This document shows, piece by piece, positions 7,593 through 16,115 of a DNA stretch of 64,000 nt (its first letter is position 1; each line of letters starts with the position of its first letter). The translations under genes were made by a program, and so were the position numbers. Origin of the DNA: an uncultured Clostridia bacterium (GTDB lineage Bacteria > Bacillota > Clostridia > Christensenellales > Borkfalkiaceae); the NCBI GenBank assembly GCA_934271065.1, contig CAKQQQ010000001.1, positions 186,001-250,000 of the forward strand. The letters are read 5' to 3'. The notes below the pieces were generated by a model, which worked only from the letters and a program-made list of their open reading frames with translations, had not been told where the DNA came from and ran no database searches.

Positions 7593-9188
7593 ATGGCAAA
7601 TACGTTAAACTCCCTGCTTTTGTTGTCGTCGCCGCTTGCGAGCGTTCTTCTCGCCGTCGGCGGGTTCGCTGTCGGCGTTATCGTCGCGGCGGTAATTTTT
7701 CTCGTTGTAAGAAAGGCGAAAGCCAAAACTTTGAACGATAAAATTCAAAAAATGTATTCCGACGCGGATCTCGATTGTAAAAAAATGAGAAAAGAAGCGG
7801 CGTTGGAGGCAAAAGAGCAGGATATCAAACTTCGTAACGATTTTGAACGCGATACGAAGGAAAAGCGAGTCGAACTCCAAAAAATGGAACAGAGACTCAA
7901 CCAGAAAGACGAGTTACTTAATAAAAAAGACAGCAATCTTTTGAAAAAGAACGAAGAACTCGAACAGCAAAAACGCGAACTCGATAAAAAAATCGCGTCG
8001 ATCAATCAAAAACAAGAAAAAATCGACAAGGAATTCGAGAGCGTGGTTGCTAAACTCGAAGAAATTTCGGGGCTTACGAAAGAAGAAGCAAAACAGCAGT
8101 TGTCGGAAAGTATTCTCGACGAAACCCGCAGAGAAGTCGCCGTTCAGGTAAGGGCGATGGAGCAGGAAGCGAAAGAAGACGCGGATAAAAAAGCGAAAGA
8201 CGTTATAAGCCTTGCGATACAGCGTTGTTGTACGGATCACGCGTCCGAAATTACCGTGTCGGTAGTTCCGTTACCGAGCGACGATATGAAGGCGCGTATT
8301 ATCGGCAGAGAGGGCAGAAATATCCGCGCGCTTGAAAACGCGACGGGTATAGAACTCGTAGTCGACGATACGCCCGAAGTCGTAATCGTTTCGGGTTTCG
8401 ATCCGGTAAGAAGAGAAGTCGCGAGAATCGCGCTTGAAAAACTTATCGCGGACGGAAGAATTCATCCCGCAAGAATCGAAGAAACCGTTGAAAAAGTCAA
8501 AAAGGATCTTGACGTTCAGATTAAAGAAGCCGGGGAAGCGGCTATGTTCGAAGTCGGTTTGTTCGGTATTCATCCCGAACTTATTAAACTGCTCGGCAGG
8601 CTTAAATTCAGAACGAGTTACGGTCAGAACGTATTGCAGCACTCGCTTGAAGTCGCGCATCTTGCGGGGCTTATGGCGTCCGAACTCGGCGTTGACGTAA
8701 ATCTTGCCAAGCGCGGCGGATTGTTGCACGATATCGGTAAAGCGGTCGATTTTGAAGTCGAAGGCACTCATATTCAAATCGGTACGGATCTCGCCAAAAA
8801 ATATAAAGAAAGCAAGAACGTCGTAAACTGCATACAGGCGCATCACGGCGACGTAGAACCGAAGTGTATAGAAGCGGTGCTCGTTCAGGCGGCAGACGCC
8901 ATTTCCGGCGCGAGACCTGGCGCGAGACGCGAGACCACGACGAATTACGTTAAACGTCTCGAACAACTCGAAACCATTTCGTCCGGGTTCAAGGGCGTCG
9001 AAAAGGCTTACGCCATTCAGGCGGGCAGAGAAGTCCGTGTAATCGTAAAGCCCGAACAGATCGACGACAGTCAGGCGTTGTTCCTTGCGAAGGATATCGC
9101 TAAAAAGATTGAAAGCGAAATGGAATATCCCGGTCAGATCAAGGTCAACGTCATCAGAGAATATCGCGCCGTTGACTACGCAAAATAA
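7593..9188 (+). CDS. rny: Ribonuclease Y
   Basis: This membrane-anchored endoribonuclease initiates mRNA decay in Bacillota. The 531-residue protein has the full family layout: an N-terminal transmembrane helix (about residues 12-38), a long charged coiled coil rich in Lys, Glu and Gln (about 45-200), a KH domain with IIGREGRNIRALENATG (near residue 235), and an HD domain with GLLHDIGKAVD (near residue 377) holding the metal-binding His-Asp pair. Length and C-terminus match the family. The gene has its own promoter and is followed by a GC-rich hairpin. Confidence 0.97.
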   Translation: MANTLNSLLLLSSPLASVLLAVGGFAVGVIVAAVIFLVVRKAKAKTLNDKIQKMYSDADLDCKKMRKEAALEAKEQDIKLRNDFERDTKEKRVELQKMEQRLNQKDELLNKKDSNLLKKNEELEQQKRELDKKIASINQKQEKIDKEFESVVAKLEEISGLTKEEAKQQLSESILDETRREVAVQVRAMEQEAKEDADKKAKDVISLAIQRCCTDHASEITVSVVPLPSDDMKARIIGREGRNIRALENATGIELVVDDTPEVVIVSGFDPVRREVARIALEKLIADGRIHPARIEETVEKVKKDLDVQIKEAGEAAMFEVGLFGIHPELIKLLGRLKFRTSYGQNVLQHSLEVAHLAGLMASELGVDVNLAKRGGLLHDIGKAVDFEVEGTHIQIGTDLAKKYKESKNVVNCIQAHHGDVEPKCIEAVLVQAADAISGARPGARRETTTNYVKRLEQLETISSGFKGVEKAYAIQAGREVRVIVKPEQIDDSQALFLAKDIAKKIESEMEYPGQIKVNVIREYRAVDYAK

Positions 9189-9200
9189 TTTGTTTTATCT

Positions 9201-9233
9201 TACGCCGCGCCGACGATTCGTCTGCGCGGCGTA
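9201..9233 (+). terminator. GC-rich hairpin after rny
   Basis: A perfect 10-bp stem (TACGCCGCGC/GCGCGGCGTA) begins 12 bp after the rny stop. It is followed by TTGTTACT, a poor T-run, so it is a likely but not ideal terminator or mRNA 3'-end stabiliser. Confidence 0.5.
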
Positions 9234-9248
9234 TTGTTACTCGGTTTT

Positions 9249-9547
9249 GCATTGTGTTTTTTGCCTAGCCACAGGTAATTGCGTTTGAACCACGGTCTTG
9301 CGCTGTGTTTTTTGGCTAATACGGTGTTGCGCTCGTGGCTTATACTTGTGTATTAAGCCGCTCGCGCGCCTTGTCTTAACCTAAAAACACAACGCAAGAC
9401 TTGCTTGCAACCAAAATGCCGCTATTTTCGATGATTTTTGACGAAGACGGCTTTGTTCGTACTTTGTGGTACGGGCGAAGTCGAATTTGGCAAAAAGCGC
9501 GTAAATATCGGGATTTTGGCGGGCTCAAACGCAATCACCTGTGGCTA
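9249..9547. repeat. Nested inverted-repeat element (about 300 bp), possibly MITE-like or a structured RNA
   Basis: This non-coding stretch is organised symmetrically. An outer pair of 23-bp arms (9266-9288 and 9525-9547, 22 of 23 matching; cores CCACAGGTAATTGCG and CGCAATCACCTGTGG) encloses an inner pair of 21-bp arms (9295-9315 and 9380-9400, 19 of 21 matching). That pair encloses a small GGCTTA/TAAGCC hairpin (9338-9359). A GTGTTTTTTG direct repeat (9253 and 9305) adds to the left side. The base composition is normal and the 64-codon frame through it has no family resemblance. Candidates are a miniature transposable element or a folded RNA. Confidence 0.6.
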
Positions 9548-9584
9548 ACACCTTTACGGATATCTATCAACGCCGTGTTTTATT

Positions 9585-10271
9585 ATGATAATTGACGGAA
9601 TAACTGTAAAAATAGTAAGAAAAAGAATAAAAAACGCTTATATCCGTATTGCGGACGATTATTCTGCGGTAATTTCCGCGCCTTACGGAATATCGCAACA
9701 AACGCTTGAAAGGTTCTTTATCGAAAACGCCGACGGCGTCAGGCGCGCTATCGCGAAAAAAAAGAGCGTAGCGGGCGGAGACTATCTTGCCGACGGCTAT
9801 TTATACGTTTTCGGTGTGAAAAAGCGATTTACCATAAGCGAAAGCAAAGATAATTCCGTAATCGAAACGGTTGACGGCGTCGTCGCGCGTTGCAGCGTGA
9901 AAGACAGAAAAAAATTAGACGCGCTCGTATCGGCATTTCTCAAACGTAAATTATCGGAACGGCTGAACAGGCTGATTGCGTTCTGGGAGAGTAAAACGGG
10001 GTTAAAATCGAGCGGTTACGCGATACGGCGAAGCGAGAGCAGATGGGGAAGTTGTAACTGTTCGACAAAAAAATTAAACTTTTCGCTATACCTTGCAAAT
10101 ATGCCCGTCGAGTGCGTATCGTACGTCGTTCTGCACGAATTGTGCCATACCCGTTACGCAAATCACGGCGAAGGGTTCAAGGCGACGTTAAGCGAATATT
10201 TGCCAGAATGGAAAGAAGTCAGAAGCCGACTTAACGGCGAATGTTCAAAAATGAAATTTTTAGCCGGGTGA
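9585..10271 (+). CDS. YgjP-like (DUF45) zinc metallopeptidase
   Basis: This 228-residue protein of the YgjP/WLM clan has the HELCH zinc motif at residues 184-188 (in VVLHELCHTRYANHGEGF) and the preceding SESRWGSCNCSTKKLNFSLYLA segment that marks the family. The third zinc ligand is probably the His of ANHGEGF. Family members occur beside type I restriction or SprT-like genes, but here it stands alone between the nested-repeat element and tRNA-Trp. Start ATG 9585 fits the family N-terminus, but no clear Shine-Dalgarno precedes it. The physiological substrate is not known. Confidence 0.85.
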   Translation: MIIDGITVKIVRKRIKNAYIRIADDYSAVISAPYGISQQTLERFFIENADGVRRAIAKKKSVAGGDYLADGYLYVFGVKKRFTISESKDNSVIETVDGVVARCSVKDRKKLDALVSAFLKRKLSERLNRLIAFWESKTGLKSSGYAIRRSESRWGSCNCSTKKLNFSLYLANMPVECVSYVVLHELCHTRYANHGEGFKATLSEYLPEWKEVRSRLNGECSKMKFLAG

Positions 10272-10367
10272 AATTACGTTTGAACGCGCCGTAACGCAAT
10301 TGTTTACGCGTTTATATAATTACGATTAAAAATAGTCGATAAATTCTTAAAATGCGGTCGCTTTTTG

Positions 10368-10396
10368 TTGACTTAAACCGAATATTAGTGTAGAAT
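10368..10396 (+). promoter_or_regulatory. Promoter of tRNA-Trp
   Basis: TTGACT (10368-10373), 17 bp, TAGAAT (10391-10396). This ends 17 bp before the tRNA 5' end. Confidence 0.8.
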
Positions 10397-10413
10397 AAAT
10401 ACGCTGATTTCGT

Positions 10414-10488
10414 AGGGGAGTGGCTCAACGGTAGAGTAGCGGTCTCCAAAACCGTAGGTTGCGTGTTCGAATCGCGTCTCCCCTGCCA
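10414..10488 (+). tRNA. tRNA-Trp (anticodon CCA)
   Basis: The acceptor stem AGGGGAG pairs with CTCCCCT. The D arm has GCTCAACGGTAGAGT, the anticodon loop CTCCAAA gives anticodon CCA, and the T arm contains GTTCGAATC. Discriminator G and an encoded CCA (10486-10488) follow. It has its own promoter and a downstream hairpin terminator. Confidence 0.95.
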
Positions 10489-10513
10489 AGCGGTTGGTTT
10501 TTTTAATCTGCTT

Positions 10514-10548
10514 AAACGACGCGCCTTTTACGGCGCGTCGTTTATTTT
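10514..10548 (+). terminator. Terminator of tRNA-Trp
   Basis: A perfect 12-bp stem (AAACGACGCGCC and complement, 6-nt loop) ends in TTTATTTTG, 26 bp after the CCA end. Confidence 0.8.
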
Positions 10549-10596
10549 GTCTAAAATCGTTAAACCCGCCAAAGTACCGTAATAATTCGCATATAG

Positions 10597-10638
10597 CAAA
10601 AACGACGCAACGAATTAAATCGTCGCGTCGTTTTTTTT
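10597..10638. terminator. Terminator of tRNA-Pro (possibly bidirectional)
   Basis: The hairpin AACGACGC-a-ACGA / TCGT-c-GCGTCGTT lies directly behind the CCA end of tRNA-Pro on the minus strand, with T runs on both strands. Its stem resembles the tRNA-Trp terminator, suggesting duplication or convergence of these GACGC hairpins. Confidence 0.75.
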
Positions 10639-10714
10639 GGTCGAGGTGACGGGACTTGAACCCACGACCTCTTGGTCCCGAACCAAGCGCGCTACCAAAC
10701 TGCGCTACACCTCG
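10638..10714 (-). tRNA. tRNA-Pro (anticodon CGG)
   Basis: Read on the minus strand, the acceptor stem CGAGGTG pairs with CACCTCG. The D arm contains AGCGCAGTTTGGTAGCGC, the anticodon stem CTTGG/CCAAG with loop TTCGGGA gives anticodon CGG, and the T arm has GGTTCAAGTCC. Discriminator A and an encoded CCA follow. Confidence 0.95.
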
Positions 10715-10727
10715 AAACAGCCTTTGT

Positions 10728-10756
10728 ATTATACAATATTAAAAAAAAATTATCAA
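10728..10756 (-). promoter_or_regulatory. Promoter of tRNA-Pro
   Basis: On the minus strand, TTGATA (10751-10756), a 17-bp spacer that is mostly T residues, and TATAAT (10728-10733), ending 13 bp before the tRNA 5' end. Confidence 0.8.
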
Positions 10757-10817
10757 CTGTTTTAACCTTATTTTTCAAGTATAAAATAAATATTTTTAGT
10801 CGGAATATACTATTTAT

Positions 10818-11783
10818 ATGGGTAAAAAGATTGCCGATGGCGAGTCTGTGGCTAATATCGTTAAAAAAGTATTATCGTCGGTCGTTTTATCGATTCTTGG
10901 CGCAATTACGCTGATTTTCGGTGTTCTTTACGCGGACGTAACCAAAGTCGCGTTTATAAACGAACATAAATCTTTGATTATCGCGCTTTTAACGGTTATA
11001 ACGGCGTTGATAACCGTCGTCGCCATTGTCCTTCAGGCGTACGATAAATATCTCGTTTATAAAATTACCGTAGTGACGCTTGCGATTATTTCGCTTTCGC
11101 TGATAGTTTTGTACGTCGTTAAAGTTACGGGTTTTCTGGATAATATCGACAGCGTGGACGATTTAAGGGCGTACGTCGCAAGTTACGGCAGATATACCGT
11201 TCCGATATTTATTATAATTCAATTTTTACAGGTAATTGCGCTTCCTATTCCGTCGCTTATAACGATCGGGGCAGGCGTCGCATTGTTCGGCGCGTTTTAC
11301 GGTTCGCTGTATAGCATAATAGGTATTTTATCCGCGTCGATTCTGGCGTATTTTATCGGCAAATATCTCGGGTATAAGGTGGTAAGTTGGCTGATAGGCG
11401 AAAAAAGTTTGCAAAAAGGCTTGCAACTTATTAAAGGAAAGGATAAAATAGCATTGACGTTTATGTTTTTGTTTCCCTTTTTCCCCGACGACGTATTATG
11501 TTTCGTTGCGGGACTATCGTCCATGAGCGTCGGATACTATATCGTAATGATAACGTTGACGAGAGTTATAGGCGTAATACTTTCGTCGTATTCTCTCGGC
11601 GGAAAGATAATTCCGTTCAACACCTGGTGGGGCGTAACGCTGTGGATATTCTTTTTCGTAATAACTTGCGTTTTATGCGTTATCATCTACAAAAACGGCG
11701 ATAAAATCGAATCTGAAATCAAAGACTTTTTCAAAAGAAAACGAAAGAATGGAAAGAACGATACTTCATATAGACTTAAATAA
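10818..11783 (+). CDS. VTT-domain (TVP38/TMEM64, DedA-like) membrane protein
   Basis: This 321-residue integral membrane protein has about seven hydrophobic segments. The central part, FLQVIALPIPSLITIGAGVALFG followed by GSLYSIIGILSASILAYFIGKYLG, is the VTT (SNARE-associated/TVP38) core; members of this superfamily act as lipid scramblases or flippases. The C-terminus is a Lys/Arg-rich cytosolic tail (IESEIKDFFKRKRK). No Shine-Dalgarno precedes ATG 10818. Instead TATACT sits exactly 6 nt before it, the spacing of a leaderless transcript, although no good -35 is seen. Its end overlaps dinB by 35 bp, so the two genes are translationally linked. Confidence 0.85.
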   Translation: MGKKIADGESVANIVKKVLSSVVLSILGAITLIFGVLYADVTKVAFINEHKSLIIALLTVITALITVVAIVLQAYDKYLVYKITVVTLAIISLSLIVLYVVKVTGFLDNIDSVDDLRAYVASYGRYTVPIFIIIQFLQVIALPIPSLITIGAGVALFGAFYGSLYSIIGILSASILAYFIGKYLGYKVVSWLIGEKSLQKGLQLIKGKDKIALTFMFLFPFFPDDVLCFVAGLSSMSVGYYIVMITLTRVIGVILSSYSLGGKIIPFNTWWGVTLWIFFFVITCVLCVIIYKNGDKIESEIKDFFKRKRKNGKNDTSYRLK

Positions 11784-12972
11784 TTTTTTCGCTTCGGTCG
11801 AATGTAAATACAATCCCGAATTGCTCGTCGGATATATGGCTGTAATAGGCAGCGTGGAAGACAGGCACGGCATAGTTCTGGCAAAAAATCAGGCGGCGAA
11901 GAAAAGGGGCGTAAAAACGGGTATGCCGATACGCGAAGCGGAAAAACTTTGCCCGGGTATTACGTTTGTCGAAGCCAATCACGAACGCTACTCTTACTGG
12001 AGCAAAAAAGCCAAAGCGTTATACAGGGAATATTCTGAAAAAATCGAGTCTTTCGGTATAGACGAAGCGTGGGTTGACGTGACGGATAACGACAAAGACG
12101 GCAAGACGATTGCGGATGAAATCCGCGAAAGGGTAAAAGAAGAACTCGGTCTTACGGTATCTATCGGCGTAAGTTTTAATAAGATATTCGCGAAACTCGG
12201 CAGCGATATGAAAAAACCCGACGGAACGACGGTTATTACCCGCGATAATTTTAAGCGGCTCGTATGGAAGTTACCGGCGCAGGAGTTGTTGTTCGTCGGG
12301 AAATCCACGCTTGAAAAGTTGAACAGAGTCGGGGTTTCCACCATAGGCGACCTTGCCGTGAGCGATTTTCGATATATATCCAAATATTTAGGAAAAATCG
12401 GAGAAAATTTATGGTTTTACGCCAACGGTCAAGACGATTCGCCGGTAAAAGCGCTCGATGACGACGACGAGATAAAATCGGTTGGCAACAGCGTGACGTG
12501 TTATCGCGATTTAACGACGCACGAAGACGTTGAAATTATGATTTCGTCTCTGTGCGAAAGCGTTTCCGCAAGGCTGATGAAGTACGACGTGGGTAAAGCG
12601 CGCAGTATTTCGGTCGGCGTAAGGGATTCGGATCTGAAATGGGTGGCAAAACAAACGCGGCTCGACAAGCCTTCCGCGCTTTCGGACGACTTTTATCTTT
12701 CCGCAATCGAATTGTTCAAAGAAGTCAGCGATCTGTCCGTTCCCGTAAGGAGTATATCGGTAGCCGTCTTCGATTTTACGTCGGACGATCAATCTTCGTT
12801 TTCGGACGGAGACAAACGCTACGATAAAAGACTGACGCTTATGAAAACCGTGGGAAAAATCAGAGAAAAATACGGCGCGGACGCGGTCCGCAGGGGATTA
12901 TCTTTCAAAGACGAAAAATTAACCAAAGAAGGCGAGGGGCACGGCGGAAGTCTGCCGCTCGCAAGAAAATAG
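11749..12972 (+). CDS. dinB: Y-family DNA polymerase (DinB/Pol IV-like)
   Basis: This 407-residue translesion polymerase has the N-terminal ILHIDLNNFFASVE with the catalytic Asp9, then KNQAAKKRGVKTGMP, and the second catalytic pair in SFGIDEAWVDVT (Asp105-Glu106), followed by VSIGVSFNKIFAKLGSDMKKPDG. The fingers, thumb (helix-hairpin-helix, LFVGKSTLEKLNRVGVSTIGDLA) and little-finger domains are all present. The usual DMD of Pol IV is DLN, a variant common in clostridial Y polymerases. A degenerate clamp-binding motif may lie at DDQSSF. The gene overlaps the upstream membrane-protein gene by 35 bp. Confidence 0.93.
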   Translation: MERTILHIDLNNFFASVECKYNPELLVGYMAVIGSVEDRHGIVLAKNQAAKKRGVKTGMPIREAEKLCPGITFVEANHERYSYWSKKAKALYREYSEKIESFGIDEAWVDVTDNDKDGKTIADEIRERVKEELGLTVSIGVSFNKIFAKLGSDMKKPDGTTVITRDNFKRLVWKLPAQELLFVGKSTLEKLNRVGVSTIGDLAVSDFRYISKYLGKIGENLWFYANGQDDSPVKALDDDDEIKSVGNSVTCYRDLTTHEDVEIMISSLCESVSARLMKYDVGKARSISVGVRDSDLKWVAKQTRLDKPSALSDDFYLSAIELFKEVSDLSVPVRSISVAVFDFTSDDQSSFSDGDKRYDKRLTLMKTVGKIREKYGADAVRRGLSFKDEKLTKEGEGHGGSLPLARK

Positions 12973-13004
12973 TATTTTAGCGAAAAATTTTAACGACTAT
13001 TCGT

Positions 13005-13033
13005 TTGCGAATTTCGTCGTAAAGTGTTAAAAT
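13005..13033 (+). promoter_or_regulatory. Putative promoter of galT
   Basis: TTGCGA (13005-13010), 17 bp, TAAAAT (13028-13033). It fits a short leader with CGGAGA before ATG 13063. Confidence 0.45.
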
Positions 13034-13062
13034 TTTACTATAAACTCACGCGGAGATTCATA

Positions 13063-14604
13063 ATGGTAAACGGAAGACTCTTAACTGAAAAACTTATTGC
13101 TTACGCCAAGTCTTTCTTAAGTCTTGACGATCTTGACGTTATCTACGTCAGAAATACGCTTTTGGCGGAATTTAATCTCGACTCCGCATACGTCGGAGAA
13201 GCGGATACCGATTACGTTAAAGAGATGTCCGTACCCGACGTATTTTTTGACGAAATTAAAGACTACGCCTTAGAAAACGGCATCGCGGAAGACGAAGTGC
13301 AGGCGAACCTTTTCGCCGGATATATTTTCGGCTTGCTTACTCCGAAGCCGTCGACGGTAAATCAGACTTTCAATTATACGCGCGAAAAACTCGGCGCGCA
13401 GGAAGCGTGCAATTATCTTTATAAAATCAGCGTAATGAATTATTACGTTCAGAAAACCGCCATATCCCGCAATCTCGGCTGGACGTACAAAGACGGGGAT
13501 AACGTTCTTGAAATTACGATAAATTTAAGTAAGCCCGAAAAGGATAATAAGGAAATAGCGAAATTACTTAACGCGCCGAAGCAGACCGATAAATATCCCG
13601 CGTGCGCGCTCTGTAAAGAAAACGAAGGTTATCTCGGAAACTACAATCATCCGCCGCGCGCAAATTTGCGTACCGTCACGTTGACGCTCGGCGGCGAAAC
13701 CTGGCAAATGCAGTATTCGCCGTACGCGTATTTTAACGAGCATTGCATAGTTTTTAATTCTAAACACGTCCCCATGCGTATGACTCGCGGTACGATAAAC
13801 AATTTGCTTGATTTTATAGATCTTTTCCCGAATTATTTTATCGGCAGCAATTCGGATCTTCCGATAGTCGGCGGCTCGATACTCAACCACGAGCATTATC
13901 AGGGCGGAAAACACGAAATGCCTATGCACAAAGCGAAGTCGTTGTATAAACTGACCGCCGAAAAATATCCCGATATAGAAGTTTCGGTAATCGATTGGTA
14001 TAATACGGCGATAAGAATGACGGGGTATAACCGCAACACGATATGCGAACTCGGCGGAGATATAGTCGAAGGGTGGAAGAAATATTCGGACGAAAAGGTC
14101 GGTATCGTCAATTCCGAAGAAGAGAGACATAATACCTGTACTCCGCTCGCGCGGCTTTTGCCCGACGGTAAGTATTGCCTTGAAATCATACTGCGCAATA
14201 ACGTAACTACCGACGAATATCCCGACGGCGTGTTCCACGCTCATCCCGAATATCATAATATAAAGAAAGAAGGGATCGGTATCATCGAAGCGGTAGGGCT
14301 GTATATATTACCCGGAAGACTTAAAAGACAAATCGAAGAAATATCGTACGTTCTTACGGGTGAAAAAGATTTTTCGTACGACGACGTAGAACCGAGCGAT
14401 TCTCTTTACGTTCACAGGGATATGATAAAGCGTCTGAAAGAAGAAAATCCTAACGTTACGGAAAAAGCCGAAGCCGAAAAAATCGTAAAACGGTATATAG
14501 ACGAAACGTGCGTAAAGATACTTGAAAACACGGCGGTATTCAAAAAAGACGAGCAGGGCTCGCTTGCTCTCCGCAGGTTTTTAAGTACGGTCGGGATTAA
14601 ATGA
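13063..14604 (+). CDS. galT: UDP-glucose-hexose-1-phosphate uridylyltransferase, class II
   Basis: Leloir-pathway enzyme that exchanges galactose 1-phosphate for the glucose 1-phosphate of UDP-glucose. The 513-residue protein belongs to the Bacillota class II family. It has CALCKENEGYLGN, YFNEHCIVFNSKHVPM, and the active-site region SILNHEHYQGGKHEMPM with the catalytic His-X-His-type motif (residues 276-282). I chose ATG 13063 over the upstream in-frame GTG 13024 because CGGAGA sits 6 nt before it and the GTG lies in the likely promoter. galK and galE are not adjacent, so it must work with enzymes encoded elsewhere. It ends in a strong terminator. Confidence 0.94.
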   Translation: MVNGRLLTEKLIAYAKSFLSLDDLDVIYVRNTLLAEFNLDSAYVGEADTDYVKEMSVPDVFFDEIKDYALENGIAEDEVQANLFAGYIFGLLTPKPSTVNQTFNYTREKLGAQEACNYLYKISVMNYYVQKTAISRNLGWTYKDGDNVLEITINLSKPEKDNKEIAKLLNAPKQTDKYPACALCKENEGYLGNYNHPPRANLRTVTLTLGGETWQMQYSPYAYFNEHCIVFNSKHVPMRMTRGTINNLLDFIDLFPNYFIGSNSDLPIVGGSILNHEHYQGGKHEMPMHKAKSLYKLTAEKYPDIEVSVIDWYNTAIRMTGYNRNTICELGGDIVEGWKKYSDEKVGIVNSEEERHNTCTPLARLLPDGKYCLEIILRNNVTTDEYPDGVFHAHPEYHNIKKEGIGIIEAVGLYILPGRLKRQIEEISYVLTGEKDFSYDDVEPSDSLYVHRDMIKRLKEENPNVTEKAEAEKIVKRYIDETCVKILENTAVFKKDEQGSLALRRFLSTVGIK

Positions 14605-14624
14605 AATAAAATATAAATTATTTA

Positions 14625-14654
14625 TAAAAGGCGTAAAAAATATACGCCTTTTTT
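14625..14654 (+). terminator. Terminator of galT
   Basis: The stem AAAAGGCGTA/TATACGCCTTTT is followed by T residues, 20 bp after the galT stop. Confidence 0.85.
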
Positions 14655-14655
14655 C

Positions 14656-14684
14656 TTGCAAAAAAAATCGTTCTTGTATATAAT
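14656..14684 (+). promoter_or_regulatory. Promoter of the decarboxylase operon
   Basis: TTGCAA (14656-14661), 17 bp, TATAAT (14679-14684). It probably drives the ten-gene operon that ends at 24992. Confidence 0.7.
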
Positions 14685-14727
14685 ATTGATTGACAATTAT
14701 TATTAAACTACTACTATGGAGGAGTTT

Positions 14728-16110
14728 ATGGATAAAATCGAACTGCTTAAATCGCGTAGGTCGGCTTTGCTCGATTGCGGTCGCGATATCAGAGAGAAAA
14801 TCTCGGCTATAACCGACGAAAACAGTTTCGTCGAGTTGGACGCTTACAGTTTTTCTCACAACGATTTTTACGGCGAAGACGCTCAGGGCGAGGGCGTCGT
14901 TACGGGTTACGCGACGATCGACGGAACGTCGGTGTGCGTAATCGCGCAGAACGTTAAAGTCTTATCCGGCGGAATCAGTAACGCGAATTGCCGTAAGATA
15001 AGAAAGTGTCTCGATAAGGCGTACGAGACGGAATCTCCCGTCGTATACCTTTTCGATTCTCTGGGCGTACGGGTAGGCGAAGGCGTGAACGTACTCGAAG
15101 GCGTTGCGGAAGTGCTTTCCGCTTCGGCGGACCTTAAAGGCGTAGTTCCGCAGTTTTCCGTCGTTGTCGGAAAACTTTACGGCTCGTTTGCCGTACTTGC
15201 GGCAGGCGCGGATTACAACTTTATGCTTGAAGAGTCGCGCGTCGCATACGCAAGTCCGCTCGTTCTTTCCGCAAAGGCGGGTAAAAATTTATCCGATGCA
15301 GACGTTGCGGGGGTAAAGGCGTCGGTCAAAAATTCTATGGCGACCTTCGTCGTCAAAGACCTTGCGGAAGTTAAATCGACCATTTGCGACGTATTATCGG
15401 TTTTACCCGAATATTCGGGCGACGTAACGGATACCGACGACGATTTTAACCGCGTTAGCGAAAAACTTAACGAGTCCGCTTGCGCGAAATGCGTTATCGA
15501 AGCGGTTTTCGACGGCGGCAAGATGATAGAACTTAACAAAGATTATTGCCCGGAAGTATGCACCGGTATCGGCAGAATAGGCGGAATGAGCGTTGCCGCA
15601 CTCGTATTCATGGGCGGCGAAGACGGTGTCGAACTGACTTGCGAAAACGTCGACAAGATAAGCGATTTCGTAGCGTACGCGAACAGAAACGGGCTTCCGC
15701 TCGTAACTTTCGTCAACACGCTCGGAATTAAAACCGATCTTGCGACGAGTAATACTACTGTTCTTAAAAAGATTTATCTGCTTACCGAAATACTTAACGG
15801 CGCGAAACGTCTTTCGGTGATATACGGTAAGGCGATAGGTCTCGGATATACTCTTTTTGCCGCAAAGTCGCTCGGCGTCAGTTATTCTTACGCTTTTGCC
15901 GATGCGAAGATAGGCTTGTTCGACGGCGCGGCTTCGGCGGTTGCTTTCGGAGAAGTGAGAGAAGACAAACTTGCCGAACTCGAAGAAAGATATTCCGACG
16001 ATAACGCAGATCCGATAAACGCTGCGAAAAACGGTTATATCGATAACGTTATCGAGCCGCAATTCGTCCGCGCTTACGTTATATCCGCGTTGCAGACGGT
16101 CGTGAGGTAA
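14728..16110 (+). CDS. Acyl-CoA carboxyltransferase subunit (MmdA/12S-like, divergent)
   Basis: Carboxyltransferase of the crotonase fold, related to the alpha subunit of methylmalonyl-CoA decarboxylase and the 12S subunit of transcarboxylase. It would move a carboxyl group between an acyl-CoA and biotin. Both halves of the CT fold are visible: VVTGYATIDGTSVCVIAQNVKVLSGG and then DSLGVRVGEGVNVLEGV in the first, CTGIGRIGGMSVAALVFMGG and LVTFVNTLGIKTD in the second. At 460 residues it is shorter than typical MmdA (about 515), and the usual SGGARxxEG loop reads DSLGVRVGEG, so the acyl-CoA specificity is uncertain. I start at ATG 14728 behind GGAGG, not at ATG 14716, which overlaps that ribosome binding site. 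Confidence 0.8.
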   Translation: MDKIELLKSRRSALLDCGRDIREKISAITDENSFVELDAYSFSHNDFYGEDAQGEGVVTGYATIDGTSVCVIAQNVKVLSGGISNANCRKIRKCLDKAYETESPVVYLFDSLGVRVGEGVNVLEGVAEVLSASADLKGVVPQFSVVVGKLYGSFAVLAAGADYNFMLEESRVAYASPLVLSAKAGKNLSDADVAGVKASVKNSMATFVVKDLAEVKSTICDVLSVLPEYSGDVTDTDDDFNRVSEKLNESACAKCVIEAVFDGGKMIELNKDYCPEVCTGIGRIGGMSVAALVFMGGEDGVELTCENVDKISDFVAYANRNGLPLVTFVNTLGIKTDLATSNTTVLKKIYLLTEILNGAKRLSVIYGKAIGLGYTLFAAKSLGVSYSYAFADAKIGLFDGAASAVAFGEVREDKLAELEERYSDDNADPINAAKNGYIDNVIEPQFVRAYVISALQTVVR

Positions 16111-16115
16111 AACGA

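Noticed and set aside
8271..8966. Long minus-strand ORF (231 codons) opposite rny
   Set aside because: It runs antisense through the KH/HD part of an intact RNase Y, has an aromatic-heavy composition typical of shadow frames here and lacks a ribosome binding site. The same applies to 13564-14256 opposite galT and to 33712-34584 opposite groEL.
9401..9595. 64-codon frame through the nested-repeat element
   Set aside because: It overlaps the inverted-repeat arms and the YgjP-like start, with no resemblance to a protein family and no ribosome binding site.
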